Assembly: GCA_965371445.1 (NCBI GenBank)
Contig: CBDUYN010000014.1
Span: forward strand, 1-64,000
Reading direction: 5' to 3'
Source of the DNA: DASWIG01 sp965371445
GTDB taxonomy: Bacteria > Acidobacteriota > Thermoanaerobaculia > Multivoradales > J023
Length of the DNA stretch: 64,000 bases
Each line of letters starts with the position of its first letter. Within the stretch, counting starts at the first letter, position 1. The notes beneath the pieces are model-generated. The model did no database searches, was not told the DNA's origin, and saw only the letters and a program-made list of their open reading frames with translations. This document shows positions 28,321 through 37,996 of this stretch, piece after piece. The position numbers were made by a program, and so were the translations under genes.

Positions 28321-29122
28321 TCACTTCGCCTCGACGAAGAGCTCTCCCTCGTCCAGGCGGTAGCTCAGATCGCTCCCCTTCAACACCATCGAAGCCACCT
28401 CGGTCGGCGTCAGGTCCTCGGCGTCGCCCTGCAGGATGGTGACCGTAGAAGCGAGGTCTTCGACGTCTTCGTCGGCGAACTGAAGCGTCCATCCGCCTTC
28501 ACGGACCACCCAGTCGAGCACCTCGCGGAGCGGCCTTCCCGCGAGGTCAGGGACGGGCGCGGTCTCCAGCACCCAATCCCAGTCCGAGCCGTAGATCGAG
28601 CTCGTGCCGCGCGTCAGGGTGCCGTCGCCGTCCATTCGCAGCTCGACCCCGGCGCCCGCTTCGTGGGCCGCCTCGTCGCGAGAGAGGACGATCCTGCCCT
28701 CGCGGACCCGCACCCGTAAGGACCCCTCGTCGAGCATCCGGACTTCGAACTGGGTCCCGACGTCGCGCACCACGCCCAGGGTCGTACGCACCTCGACCGC
28801 GGATTCGCCCTCCGAATCGACGTAGACGGCTCCCCGCTCCAGTACCAGGGCGGAGCTCGACTCGACCCTTACCCGGGTGCCGATATCGAGACGGATCGAC
28901 GGGCCGCCGGCCATCCGGATGGCGGCGCGGCTGGGAATCGAGCTGGGGGCCGCCTGGGTCTCGATCACGGCTCCCGCAACGATCGGCTCCTCGGCGCTCA
29001 GGGTCAGGAGGCGTGAAGGGTCTCTTGCCGTGCTCGCAGGCAGCATGGCGACGGAGCCATGTCGGCGCGATCGCCCCCGCGGGCCGTTCGAGAAACAAGG
29101 TGGTCGTCATGGCGTCGTTCAT
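28321..29122 (-). pseudogene. Second FecR-domain gene, apparently frameshifted near its 5' end
   Basis: The main part (29046 to 28321, 241 aa) has the FecR signature ERGAVYVDSEGESAVEVRTT then GVVRDVGTQFEVR, and a C-terminal STN-like part (LREVLDWVVREGGWTLQFAD). It is a paralogue of the preceding fecR gene. The best start is ATG 29122, which overlaps the fecR1 stop (ATGA). It opens MNDAMTTTLFLERPAGAIAP in a different frame from the body, so one indel lies near 29020-29060. The membrane helix present in fecR1 is missing. If translated only from ATG 29046 it would be a soluble FecR-like domain without an anchor. A sequencing error is possible. Confidence 0.65.
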
Positions 29123-30150
29123 GGGGTTTCTCCTTCTCGGACCGAAGATCTCGTGTCGACGACGAGCGTGCCGTCCTCGAGGCGGTATTCGAGGCCGCTC
29201 GCCGGTAGCCAGAGCTGCGCCGCCTGAAGCGGCGTCAGCCCCTCGGTGTCGCCGCTCAAGGTCGCGGCCGCGGCGCGGACGGCCAGCTCGCCGTCCGTGT
29301 AACGCAGGGTCCATCCGCCTTCGCGGCAGAGCCAATCCAGGAATTCGTCGAGCGTCCGGCCTTCGGCCTGGAAGGCGGGCGCGGCGGCGAGGATCCAGTC
29401 CCACTCGCCGCCGTAGACCGCGACGCTGCCGCGCGCCACCGTGCCGTCGGCGGCGACCGTGAGCTCGGTCCCGGCCCGCCCTTCGTGGATCTCGCCGTCT
29501 TGCTCGAGGAGAACCGCACCTTCGCGCACCCGGACCCGCAGCGAGCCTTCGCCGCCGTCGAGCAACCGGACCTCGAACTGGGTCCCCACGTCGCGGACGA
29601 CACCCAGGGACGTGCGGACCTCGACGGTCGCCTCGCCGGCCGAGTCGACGTAGACGGCACCCCGGACGAGCTCCAGGACGCTTTCGGAACGGAGCCGCAC
29701 CTGCGTACCGGCGTCGAGGCGCAGCGACACCCCGTTGGCCAGGACGAGGGCGCTCCGGCCACCGCCGGTGTCGACCAGGGCGCCGGTCGAGACGGCCTCG
29801 CCGGCGCGCACCGGGCCCGTCGATTCTCGCGGCTCGACGCTCACCGAATCGGCGACGACCTCAAACGTCGCGACCTCCCGCGGCGAGAGGCCGCTCCGGT
29901 AGACGAGCCCGACGGCCACGAGCGCCGTCGCCGCGGCGAGCCAGACGCCGGGGTGCCGGTAGCGCTTCCACCGCGCGTGGGTGTGCACCGTCCGCTGCCA
30001 TTCCGCCTGCGCCGCGGCGCGCGCCGCGGCCATCGCGTCAGCGGGGACCTCGGGACGCGGCCCGACGACGCGCAGCAGGCGGCGGATCGTCGCGTCGTCG
30101 CAGTCCGGTGGGTCTTCGAGGGGCCGTGCCCCGAGCGGTTTATCGTTCAT
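29119..30150 (-). CDS. fecR: FecR-type anti-sigma/sigma regulator
   Basis: The protein is 343 aa. The cytoplasmic N-terminal part (about 1-65) would hold the sigma factor. One membrane helix (GVWLAAATALVAVGLVY, about 68-84) follows. The periplasmic FecR domain has LVRGAVYVDSAGEATVEVRT then GVVRDVGTQFEVRLLD. The C-terminal STN-like part (LDEFLDWLCREGGWTLRYTD) contacts a receptor in known systems. Its ATG overlaps the sigma gene stop (ATGA), and its stop overlaps the next ATG, so it is coupled in both directions. It should pass a signal from a TonB receptor to the ECF sigma factor encoded just before it. The symbol reflects the family, not iron citrate specificity. Confidence 0.85.
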   Translation of the reverse strand: MNDKPLGARPLEDPPDCDDATIRRLLRVVGPRPEVPADAMAAARAAAQAEWQRTVHTHARWKRYRHPGVWLAAATALVAVGLVYRSGLSPREVATFEVVADSVSVEPRESTGPVRAGEAVSTGALVDTGGGRSALVLANGVSLRLDAGTQVRLRSESVLELVRGAVYVDSAGEATVEVRTSLGVVRDVGTQFEVRLLDGGEGSLRVRVREGAVLLEQDGEIHEGRAGTELTVAADGTVARGSVAVYGGEWDWILAAAPAFQAEGRTLDEFLDWLCREGGWTLRYTDGELAVRAAAATLSGDTEGLTPLQAAQLWLPASGLEYRLEDGTLVVDTRSSVREGETP

Positions 30151-30806
30151 GACGGATACTCCAAATGGATTTCAGCTCTTTGAAACGGCAGCAGGTTCGA
30201 GCGCCGTTCGAGAGCTTCGAGGGCGTCGCGGAAGGTTTGGCGGGCGCGCGTCAGGAGCGACTCGGCTGCCTTGGGGCCAACCTCGAGCCGAGAGGCGATT
30301 TCCTTGACGGAAAGGCCGTGGAGGTACTTCCACTCAAGGATGTCGCCGTAGCGCGACGGCAGACGGTCGAGGACCGAGTGAACGAGCCGGACGACCTCTT
30401 TTTGACGCAGGGCCTCGTCAGGGCTTTCGAGGCCGGCGGGAAGGGAATCGAGGACCGCACCGATCTCGGGATCGTCCTCGACGAGCTCGACCGGAGCCGG
30501 CGCCCGCTTCCGGCGCCGGTAGACGGCGCTGATCTCGTGCCGGCAGATCGTGTAGAGCCAGGCCACGAGCGACGCCTCGCCGCGGTAGCTCGCGAGGTGC
30601 GTCATGGCCTTGACGACCGCCGTCTGCGCCACGTCGCGCGCCAGCTGGTCGTCGCCGTCGAGCCGCGCCAGGGCGAAGCGGTAGAGGCCCGGATAGCGGC
30701 CTTCAAAAAACTCGTCGAAGGCCTGCTGGTCGCCGTCGAGCATCCGCTCGGCCAAGGCCGCGTCGTCGTGTTCCAGCTCGGGTGGTCTTCGTGGTCGTAG
30801 TCGCAT
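30147..30806 (-). CDS. ECF sigma factor (RpoE/FecI type)
   Basis: Sigma region 2 (about 18-90) has FDEFFEGRYPGLYRFALARL and LVAWLYTICRHEISAVYRRR. Region 4 (about 150-205) has LPSRYGDILEWKYLHGLSVK then EIASRLEVGPKAAESLLTRA, a helix-turn-helix. The length of 219 aa is usual for the family. It directs RNA polymerase to promoters for a surface or transport response. The stop overlaps the fecR start. The STN-type TonB receptor gene is just upstream on the same strand, separated by a hairpin, so it is the likely partner and target. Confidence 0.92.
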   Translation of the reverse strand: MRLRPRRPPELEHDDAALAERMLDGDQQAFDEFFEGRYPGLYRFALARLDGDDQLARDVAQTAVVKAMTHLASYRGEASLVAWLYTICRHEISAVYRRRKRAPAPVELVEDDPEIGAVLDSLPAGLESPDEALRQKEVVRLVHSVLDRLPSRYGDILEWKYLHGLSVKEIASRLEVGPKAAESLLTRARQTFRDALEALERRSNLLPFQRAEIHLEYPS

Positions 30807-30872
30807 GGGTCAACGCCCCTCCGACTTTCTAGAGTCTCACGAGCGTAAAATCCTTCGCGGAAAATGATCTCC

Positions 30873-30894
30873 ACCCGGGGTTAAAACCCCGGGT
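30873..30894 (-). terminator. Hairpin after the TonB receptor, same type as 28296-28315
   Basis: ACCCGGGGTT-AA-AACCCCGGGT, a 10-bp perfect stem six bases after the receptor stop. It is the same sequence type as the hairpin beyond fecR2. The sigma-fecR-fecR operon is therefore bracketed by two copies. Confidence 0.7.
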
Positions 30895-30899
30895 GCTTG

Positions 30900-33461
30900 C
30901 TAGAAGTCCCAGGTGATCCCGAACGACGGCAGGATCCCGCCCCAGGGGTCGAAGACGGCCTCGACCTCGACCTCGCCGTCGTCGTTGATCTTGAGCTCGA
31001 ACTCGTCGACGTCAAAACCGGCGACGTTCAGGCGGTCGTAGACGTTCTGGACCTCGAGAAAAAACGTCAGGTTTCCCTTGCGCAGATGCCATTCCCGGCT
31101 CGCCCGCAGGTCGAGCCGGTGGTAGGCCGGCAGGCGCTCGCCGTTGATCGGCCCAAAGGTCGGCACGACCTCGAGCTCGCCTTCGTCGTCCTCCTCGATC
31201 CGGCCCGAGACCACCGTCGTCGGCCAGCCGGTGTGGTACCGCCAGGCGAAGTTGAGGTGCCAGTGCTCTCCGGCGCGGACGTCGAAGTCGAAGTTAAACG
31301 CCTGCGGCTGGTCGATCCGGCGCGGCACGTCGCGCCCGTCGATTCGGTCCTCGGCCTCGGAGTAGGTGTAGTTGCCCCACCATTCGACGCGTTTTCCCGC
31401 CCGGCCGCGCAAGAAGAGCTCGACCCCGCGGGAGCTCGACGACTCGGGCAGCACCCGGTAGCGGTCGGGCTCGAGCTCGGAGAAGGTGCTGACCGGCTCC
31501 AGGAGGTTCTCGTAGCGCCGCCGGGGATCGCGGACGGGGCGGTCGTAGGCCTCGACGCGAAGCATGAGGCCCGAGGTGTCGAAGGCATGCTCGAAGCCGA
31601 GCACCCGGTGCTCGGTCCGCTCGTCGGGATAGAGCGTCGTCTCGCCGTCCTCGACCTGGAGCTCATAGGAACGCTGGCTCTGGTAGAAGTGGCCCCAGGC
31701 GGCCCGCAGGGTGCTCGAGGTGCCGACGACCCACACCAGGTTGAACCGCGGGCTCAGGTGCTTGTCCCCGGCGAGGTCGTAGTCGTCCCAGCGCAGCCCG
31801 AGCTCCAGGGTCACCGCTTCGTGCGGCCGGATCCGGTCGGCGACGTAGAAGCTGTAGGACTCGCCGGTCAGCGTGTCGACGAGCGAGGTGACGCCGGTAC
31901 GCGGCTCGCTACGGATCTCCTCGAACGTGTCCTCGAGGACGCGCAGGTTCAGGTAGTCGTAGTCGGTGTCGAGGCGCCGGACGTCGAAGCCCCACTTGAG
32001 GTAATGGCGCCCGCCGCTCTGGAAGTTCCAGTCTTGCTTCAAGCCGACGGCGTCCATGGTGCGCTGGTCGCGGATGGAGAACTCGTCCTCGTCCTCGATC
32101 TTGAAGCCGCGGCGATCGCGCGTCACCTCGCCGACCGAGAAGACTGTGTCGGCGAAGAGCCGTTCGCTCAGGATGAGTTGGTGGGCAAGCCACGAGTAGG
32201 TGCTGGAGTAGTCGGTGAGGAACCGCTCCGTCCCCTCCTCCATGGAGATGAAGTCGAGCTGGTCGCCAGCGTAGAGGACGTGGAGGGCGAGGCTCTGTCG
32301 GTCGCCGAGCCGGTATTCGAGCTTGCCGAAGCCGTCCCAGTATTCCGGTTCTTCCACGTTGCCCAGGAAATCGAGAGTCAGGGCGAGCACCCCATAGCGC
32401 GCGACGCCGAGCCACAGTCCGCGGCCGTCGCCAAAGGTGCCCGAACCGCCGGCTTCGACGTTGACGATGCTCATGCCCAGGTGGTATTGCCGCTCGACCG
32501 GCAACCGGGTGTTCATCGAGAGCACACCGCTCATGCGACCGCCGTACTCGGCCGGCAGGCCGCCGGTAATGAGATCCACCTCGCCGAGCGCCTTGGGCGG
32601 GATGATCGAGAGCCCGCGGCCGAAGTCCTGCAGGTGGAAGGGATCGAAAAGCTCGACCCGGTCAAAAAGGACGAGCACTTCGTCGGGACGCCCGCCGCGG
32701 ATGCTGAAGCTTGCCGAGACCTCCTCCCCCGCCACGCCCGGTAAGAGCGTCATGGAGCGGAAGATGTCGTCGCCAAGGTGCGGCAGGGCGAGGATCTCCT
32801 CGCGGGTCAAGGAGAGAGCCACCGCCGGATCCTCGCGCAGCAGGGAGATGCGGCTCGGGGTGACGACGATCTTTTCGAGAGCCAGCGGCGCCGGATCGAG
32901 CTCCAAGATCAGCTCGACCTCATCCGCCAGGAGCTCGACCTCCTGGTAATGGACGACGTAGCCGGGATGGCGGGCGGCGAGCGTCCAGGTGCCGGGCTCG
33001 ACGCCGTCGAGGACGAACGTCCCGTCGGCCGCGGTTCGGACGTCGTGATCCGTCTTCGGGATCAGGACCTGAGCGTTCGCCACCGGCTCGCCGGTCTGCC
33101 GGTTGCGGACCACACCGCGGACGTCGAGCGCCAGCGGCTCGGACCGCGGCACGACCACAAGGCGTCCGCCGGGGCCTTCCTCGAAGGTCAGGCCGTGCGG
33201 GGCCAACAGCTCGGCGAGGACCTCGCGCGGCTCCCGCGAGCGCGGCTCGGAGCGGACCCACATGTCGGGGCGGACGACGTGACTGGTGAAGAGGATCCTG
33301 AGCCCTTGCTCGCGAAGCTCGACGAGGGCGTCGGCGAGGGAACGGCCGGCGTAGCCCTTCCCGGCCGCGATGGCGCCGAGAGCCGTCGTGCTCAGGACGA
33401 GAGCGATCAGGCCGATCACCACCGTTCGCCTGGCATGGGCTATCTTGGGGTCTGACGTCAT
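30900..33461 (-). CDS. TonB-dependent receptor with N-terminal STN domain (cell-surface signalling type)
   Basis: ATG 33461 follows GGGAGGCG and gives 853 aa; longer frames are open but lack a site. Domains in order: signal segment (VIGLIALVLSTTALGAIAAG); STN domain (about 35-105, RSLADALVELREQGLRILF); carboxypeptidase-regulatory-like beta-sandwich (about 110-195, VVRNRQTGEPVANAQVLIPK); plug (about 215-330, SFSIRGGRPDEVLVLFDRVE, VDLITGGLPAEYGGRMSG); and a barrel ending GGILPSFGITWDF. The terminal Phe is usual for outer-membrane barrels. STN-type receptors signal ligand arrival to FecR; the adjacent ECF-FecR genes fit. The ligand is unknown. Confidence 0.92.
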   Translation of the reverse strand: MTSDPKIAHARRTVVIGLIALVLSTTALGAIAAGKGYAGRSLADALVELREQGLRILFTSHVVRPDMWVRSEPRSREPREVLAELLAPHGLTFEEGPGGRLVVVPRSEPLALDVRGVVRNRQTGEPVANAQVLIPKTDHDVRTAADGTFVLDGVEPGTWTLAARHPGYVVHYQEVELLADEVELILELDPAPLALEKIVVTPSRISLLREDPAVALSLTREEILALPHLGDDIFRSMTLLPGVAGEEVSASFSIRGGRPDEVLVLFDRVELFDPFHLQDFGRGLSIIPPKALGEVDLITGGLPAEYGGRMSGVLSMNTRLPVERQYHLGMSIVNVEAGGSGTFGDGRGLWLGVARYGVLALTLDFLGNVEEPEYWDGFGKLEYRLGDRQSLALHVLYAGDQLDFISMEEGTERFLTDYSSTYSWLAHQLILSERLFADTVFSVGEVTRDRRGFKIEDEDEFSIRDQRTMDAVGLKQDWNFQSGGRHYLKWGFDVRRLDTDYDYLNLRVLEDTFEEIRSEPRTGVTSLVDTLTGESYSFYVADRIRPHEAVTLELGLRWDDYDLAGDKHLSPRFNLVWVVGTSSTLRAAWGHFYQSQRSYELQVEDGETTLYPDERTEHRVLGFEHAFDTSGLMLRVEAYDRPVRDPRRRYENLLEPVSTFSELEPDRYRVLPESSSSRGVELFLRGRAGKRVEWWGNYTYSEAEDRIDGRDVPRRIDQPQAFNFDFDVRAGEHWHLNFAWRYHTGWPTTVVSGRIEEDDEGELEVVPTFGPINGERLPAYHRLDLRASREWHLRKGNLTFFLEVQNVYDRLNVAGFDVDEFELKINDDGEVEVEAVFDPWGGILPSFGITWDF

Positions 33462-33648
33462 CTCGCCTCCCGTCTTGTCACCGGGAGCGCGATCATATCC
33501 GAGGGACCGAGCTCCGCGCAAAAAGGCGGAACCCTCCCGCGGATTTTCAGGAGATCCCAAGCTCCTCTGTGAGAGGCTTCGCGGCGATCCCGTTGGCGGC
33601 GGTCGCAAGCACGTCGCTGTCCGACCAGCATGTCTTGGTGACGAAAGA

Positions 33649-35520
33649 ATGTGTGGAATCTTTGGAATGGTCTCCCTTCAAGGTGAGGCTCTTGACCAAC
33701 CGGAACGCCTTGAGGCCATGGGCCGGTCGCTACGGCTCCGAGGACCGGACGGACGCGGCTGCCTGCGGCGGGGGCACTTCGCTCTGGGCCACGAGAGGCT
33801 TCGTGTCGTCGACCTTCACAAGCGAGCCGACCAACCCTTCGACGACCCCGAGTCGCGGTGCCACCTCGTGTGCAACGGCGAGATCTATAACTCCGAGTCC
33901 CTGCGCCGGCGCTACCGCGACTACCCGTTCCGTTCCCGCTGCGACGTGGAGACGATCCTCCCGCTCTACCTCGACCGGGGTGTCGAGGGGCTCAGCGAGC
34001 TCGACGGTATGTTCGCGATGGTGCTCTGGGACGAGTCGACCCGGACGTTGACGATGGGGCGGGACCGCGCCGGCGAGAAACCTCTGTTCTACCGCCGAAT
34101 GGGGAAGGAAGTGTGGTTCGCCTCGGAAGTGCAGACGCTGCTCTCGGGGCGGCGCGACCTCGACGAGGCGGCGCTACGTTCCTACCTGACCCTGGGTTAC
34201 GTGCCCGAGCCGCGGACGATGTTCGCCGAGGTCCGCAAGCTCTCCGCGGGAACTTTCGTGAGCTTCACCGCGCAGGGCGAGAGCCTGCACCGGTATTGGC
34301 AGCCCGACGTGATCGCGTCCGCGAGCGTCGAGGCCGAATCGGCGGGCGAGCGCCTGCGCGACCTGCTGCGGGCGGCGGTCCGCAAGCAGGCGGTCGCCGA
34401 GGTGCCGGTCGGCGTCTTCTTGAGCGGCGGGCTCGACTCTTCCCTGCTGGCTTCGTTGGCCGTGCAGGAGACCGCTGGCCAGCGCCTCCACACCTTCGCG
34501 GCTCGATTCACCGAGGACTCCTACGACGAGGCCGATTGGGCCGCCCAGCATGCTCGGCACCTGGGCACGGAGCACAGGGAGGTCCAGGTCGACGAGAGCT
34601 CTCTCGCGCAAGCTTTCCAGGCGGTGGCCGAGAACCTGGCCGAGCCCCTGGCCGACCCGGCGATCCTCCCGACCTACCTCCTTGGCCGGGAGGCCCGCAA
34701 CCACGTAAAAGTGGTGCTGAGCGGCGAGGGCGCCGACGAGCTTTTCGGCGGCTATCCCACCTATCTCGGCCACAACCTGACGCCCTGGGTTCGGGCCTTG
34801 CCGCTGTGGATCCGCGGCTCCCTTCGTCGGGCCGCCGATCACCTGCCCACATCGCACCGGAAGGTGACGCTCGAATACCTGGTCAAGCGTTTCCTGGCGG
34901 CCGCCGAGGAGCCCTGCTGGATCGAGCGGCACCTGAAGTGGATGGGGCCCGGCTTGCAGGGCCTGCTCGCCAGCGGCGGCGAACCGGGGGCCGGCCAACC
35001 GGCGGCGGCCTCGCTCTCGTTCCTTCCGTTCTCCCCGGCCAGGGACGGCGCCAGCGGCGCGATGCTCCTCGACTACTGCAGCTACCTGCGCGACAACCTC
35101 CTGGTCAAAGTCGACCGGGCCGTCATGATGAGCTCGGTCGAGACCCGGACGCCGTTTCTCGACCGCGACCTCGCCGCCTTCGCGCTGGCGATGCCGGATC
35201 CGCTCAAGATCCGCCGTCTGGAAACCAAGACGCTCTTGAAGAGCGTGGCCCTGGAGTGGCTGCCCAGAGCTCTCGTCTACCGCCGGAAACGGGGCCTGAG
35301 CGTACCCATATCTGCATGGATCAACAACGGCCTGCGGGGCGAAGCCGACCGCCTTTTGGCACCTGAGCGTTTACAGCGGCAGGATATCCTCGACCCGAAA
35401 AAAGTCACACGCATGCTCGACGAACACCGGCGGGGTCAAATCGATCACGGCCGCGGTCTCTGGGCCCTGATCGTCCTCCAGTCCTGGCTCGAACGCTGGC
35501 TACCGGAACGGGCCGGTTGA
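33649..35520 (+). CDS. asnB: Asparagine synthetase B-type amidotransferase
   Basis: ATG 33649 puts Cys at position 2 (MCGIFGMV), the N-terminal nucleophile of class II glutamine amidotransferases, and gives 623 aa. The glutaminase half has LRLRGPDG and VCNGEIYN. The synthetase half has VFLSGGLDSSLLASL (ATP pyrophosphatase loop), VVLSGEGADELFGGY and TRTPFLDRDLAAFAL. It would convert aspartate (or another carboxylate) to the amide using glutamine and ATP. Many such genes in polysaccharide or peptide clusters amidate other substrates. The next gene, a membrane transferase, starts 14 bp downstream, so that remains open. Confidence 0.9.
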   Translation: MCGIFGMVSLQGEALDQPERLEAMGRSLRLRGPDGRGCLRRGHFALGHERLRVVDLHKRADQPFDDPESRCHLVCNGEIYNSESLRRRYRDYPFRSRCDVETILPLYLDRGVEGLSELDGMFAMVLWDESTRTLTMGRDRAGEKPLFYRRMGKEVWFASEVQTLLSGRRDLDEAALRSYLTLGYVPEPRTMFAEVRKLSAGTFVSFTAQGESLHRYWQPDVIASASVEAESAGERLRDLLRAAVRKQAVAEVPVGVFLSGGLDSSLLASLAVQETAGQRLHTFAARFTEDSYDEADWAAQHARHLGTEHREVQVDESSLAQAFQAVAENLAEPLADPAILPTYLLGREARNHVKVVLSGEGADELFGGYPTYLGHNLTPWVRALPLWIRGSLRRAADHLPTSHRKVTLEYLVKRFLAAAEEPCWIERHLKWMGPGLQGLLASGGEPGAGQPAAASLSFLPFSPARDGASGAMLLDYCSYLRDNLLVKVDRAVMMSSVETRTPFLDRDLAAFALAMPDPLKIRRLETKTLLKSVALEWLPRALVYRRKRGLSVPISAWINNGLRGEADRLLAPERLQRQDILDPKKVTRMLDEHRRGQIDHGRGLWALIVLQSWLERWLPERAG

Positions 35521-35534
35521 AGAAAGGGAGCGTT

Positions 35535-37199
35535 ATGAAAAGCGTCTACGACGTGTTCAACCCGAAAGGGGTCTTGCTCTTGGCCGTGGTCCTCTTCGGC
35601 TGGAACATCTGGGGCTATGACCTCTGGGCACCCGACGAACCCTACTTCGGCGAGGGTGCCCGCGAGATGGTCGCTGACGGAAAGTGGGTCGTCCCACACG
35701 TCAACGGAGAGGTGACGACCGACAAGCCACCGCTGTTTTTTTGGCTGATCGCGTTGTTCTCTCTGCCGTTGGATTCCGTGACTTCGATCACGGCGCGGCT
35801 GCCGTCGGTTCTCGCAGCCCTGGGATCGATCCTTCTGATCGTTCGTCTCGGCCGTCGGATGGCCGGTCCGCGCACAGCCACCCTGGCGGGAGTGATGCTC
35901 GTCACCACCCACATGTTCTGGGCCAAGGCGCGATGGGCGCAGATCGATTCGCTCCTGTGCTTCCTGATCCTGGTGGCGCTGAGCGCGTTCGAGAGCTTTC
36001 GCAGGGGCAAAACCCCGGGCAGCGGGGCCGGGCTCCTCTTCTGGGGCGCCGCGGGTCTCGCAGTGCTGGCCAAAGGTCCCGTCGGCCTGCTGGTGCCCTT
36101 GGGAATCGCCCTCGCCACCCTGGCCTTGGATCGCCGCCTCCGCGAATGGGGTCACTTCGCCCCGTTTTCAGGTCCTCTGGTCTTTATCGCCATCACCGGG
36201 GCGTGGGTGACCGCCTCGATCGTCTGGGGCGGCGACTATTCGGTCTGGGCCGCTCTGCGCCAGCACTTCGTCGACCGGGCGATCCATGGCATGCACCACG
36301 TCCAGCCGCCCTGGTACTACCTCCAGGTCGTTCCCTACGCTCTTTTCCCCTGGAGCTTCCTCCTTCCGGGGGCCCTCCTTCTCGCCTGGCGCCGCCGTCG
36401 GGAGGCCGACGACCGCTTCCTGCTGGTGGCGAGCCTCTTCGTCGTCGTGTTCTTCACCGTCCCGACCGAGAAGCGGGATCTCTACATCCTGCCGGCGGTG
36501 CCGTTTTTCGCCTTGATGAACGCACGGCTGGTGGCGGCGGTGCTCGGCTGGTGGGAGCCGGAAAGCGGAGCCACCGGGAAGGTCCCGGGACCACGGTGGG
36601 TCACCTGGCCCCAGGGGCTCGTGGGAGCTGTGCTGATCCTCGTCGCTTGTGCCCTTCCCTTTGTCGCTCCCAGGTTCGGCGACGAGCTCGTCCTGGCGGC
36701 GTGGGGGCTCGGTGCCGTGATGTTGGCCGGCGGATTGGCCGTCGTGACGGCAACGATACGCGGCCGGCCGTTCCAGGCGGTGACACACACCGCGCTCGCC
36801 ATGGCGGCGATGCTGCTGGTGGTGGTGAGCTTCGTTTACCCGGCGCTCAACCCGAAAAAGTCGGGTCGGGACCTGGCCTACGAGGTTCGCGACGCCACCG
36901 CCGAGTCGCGGGCCGCCGGCCGGCCGGTCCTCGGCTTCGACCTCGGCAACCTGCCGCGGCCGGTCAACTTCTATTCGCCCGGCGTCTACCTGAAGGAGAT
37001 CCCTACGGCCGAGCAACTGCAGGCCGAGCTGGCGGCGGGGGAGACTACCTATATGGTGGCTAACGAGAAAGCCCTACCGACGTTCCCGGACGACCTCCGG
37101 GAACGAATGTCCGTCCTCTACTCGACCCGGTTGAGCCGCAGAGACGTCGTCGTCGTTCGCGTCGACCCGGCTGAGAAACGCGAGCCTTCGCCTCCCTGA
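35535..37199 (+). CDS. ArnT/PMT-like membrane glycosyltransferase
   Basis: ATG 35535 is preceded by AAAGGGAG at good spacing. The protein has 554 aa and about 11-12 membrane helices. The first loop carries YDLWAPDEPYFGEGAREMV, with the conserved acidic residues of GT-83/ArnT-like enzymes. It is followed by TTDKPPLFFWLIAL. The family transfers sugars (for example aminoarabinose or mannose) from polyprenyl-phosphate carriers to lipids or proteins at the outer face of the inner membrane. A soluble domain sits at the C-terminus (LPRPVNFYSPGVYLKEIPTA). It probably forms an operon with the asparagine synthetase gene. Acceptor unknown. Confidence 0.85.
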   Translation: MKSVYDVFNPKGVLLLAVVLFGWNIWGYDLWAPDEPYFGEGAREMVADGKWVVPHVNGEVTTDKPPLFFWLIALFSLPLDSVTSITARLPSVLAALGSILLIVRLGRRMAGPRTATLAGVMLVTTHMFWAKARWAQIDSLLCFLILVALSAFESFRRGKTPGSGAGLLFWGAAGLAVLAKGPVGLLVPLGIALATLALDRRLREWGHFAPFSGPLVFIAITGAWVTASIVWGGDYSVWAALRQHFVDRAIHGMHHVQPPWYYLQVVPYALFPWSFLLPGALLLAWRRRREADDRFLLVASLFVVVFFTVPTEKRDLYILPAVPFFALMNARLVAAVLGWWEPESGATGKVPGPRWVTWPQGLVGAVLILVACALPFVAPRFGDELVLAAWGLGAVMLAGGLAVVTATIRGRPFQAVTHTALAMAAMLLVVVSFVYPALNPKKSGRDLAYEVRDATAESRAAGRPVLGFDLGNLPRPVNFYSPGVYLKEIPTAEQLQAELAAGETTYMVANEKALPTFPDDLRERMSVLYSTRLSRRDVVVVRVDPAEKREPSPP

Positions 37200-37201
37200 G
37201 G

Positions 37202-37996
37202 TCACGGCTGCGTGTTGATGCCCTTGTCGTACAAGAAGTACTTGACCTTATGTTCACGAGGAATCTGCGCTTCCGGCTCGCGGTAGCGGTTGACGTAGTC
37301 GATGATACGGGGCTTGGCATTGCCCCTTTTTTTCTCATAGTCCAGGAAGTCGGAGGGGTAGAAGTCGAAGATCTTGGAGAGGTGAACGATCCCGCTCGTG
37401 CTGTCGACCCAGCAGTTCCGCGGATCGGTGACGAATTCGCGGATCGCGCTGTCGAGTTGCTCTTCCAGCTGCTCCGCCTCGAAGGCTTCACGCGGCAAGC
37501 GTGGGCAGGAGATCGAAGCGCAGTTGAGTACCGCATGAACCCGAGGATCCTGGAATTGGGCACGAATCAGCTTGTCCTCCAGGTGCTTGAGGCTCATCGC
37601 TTCACCGCCGACTCGGACCTTCATGAGGACGAAGAAGCTCAGGCCGGAAACCAGCCCGCTCCAGACGCTCTTCTGTTCCGGCCCGCGCGCCAGGACTCCT
37701 TGAAAGACCAGGGAGTTGTAAGCGTTGACGTAATAGACGAGCCGGTCGGCTCGGCTCGGAAAGAGCTGCGGGTGGCTCTCGGGGCTCTTGCTTTCGACTG
37801 CCGCGAAGTAGCGGTCGAAGACCGCTCGGTCGGCGGCCAGACCCTCGTAGTCGACGAGCCCACGGTCATCGACGAATTCTTGCAGCACCGCCGTCCAGTC
37901 GTCGTGAGAAAAGGGCTCCGCGGCGTCGGCAGCCGCAGACAGAGCTAGAAACGTTGCGCTCAGGCAGGAGGTAGTCAACCAGTTGCGACAGCTCAT
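37202..37996 (-). CDS. Exported DUF547 protein
   Basis: ATG 37996 follows GAGAGGAAG and overlaps the radical SAM stop (ATGA); the protein has 264 aa. The signal peptide runs to about residue 25. The DUF547 core has VYYVNAYNSLVFQGVLARG, HAVLNCASISCPRLPREAF and FDFYPSDFLDYEKKRG. The NCAS-SCP stretch with paired Cys is usual for the family. The biochemical role is unknown. The overlap shows it is made together with the radical SAM protein. Confidence 0.85.
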   Translation of the reverse strand: MSCRNWLTTSCLSATFLALSAAADAAEPFSHDDWTAVLQEFVDDRGLVDYEGLAADRAVFDRYFAAVESKSPESHPQLFPSRADRLVYYVNAYNSLVFQGVLARGPEQKSVWSGLVSGLSFFVLMKVRVGGEAMSLKHLEDKLIRAQFQDPRVHAVLNCASISCPRLPREAFEAEQLEEQLDSAIREFVTDPRNCWVDSTSGIVHLSKIFDFYPSDFLDYEKKRGNAKPRIIDYVNRYREPEAQIPREHKVKYFLYDKGINTQP

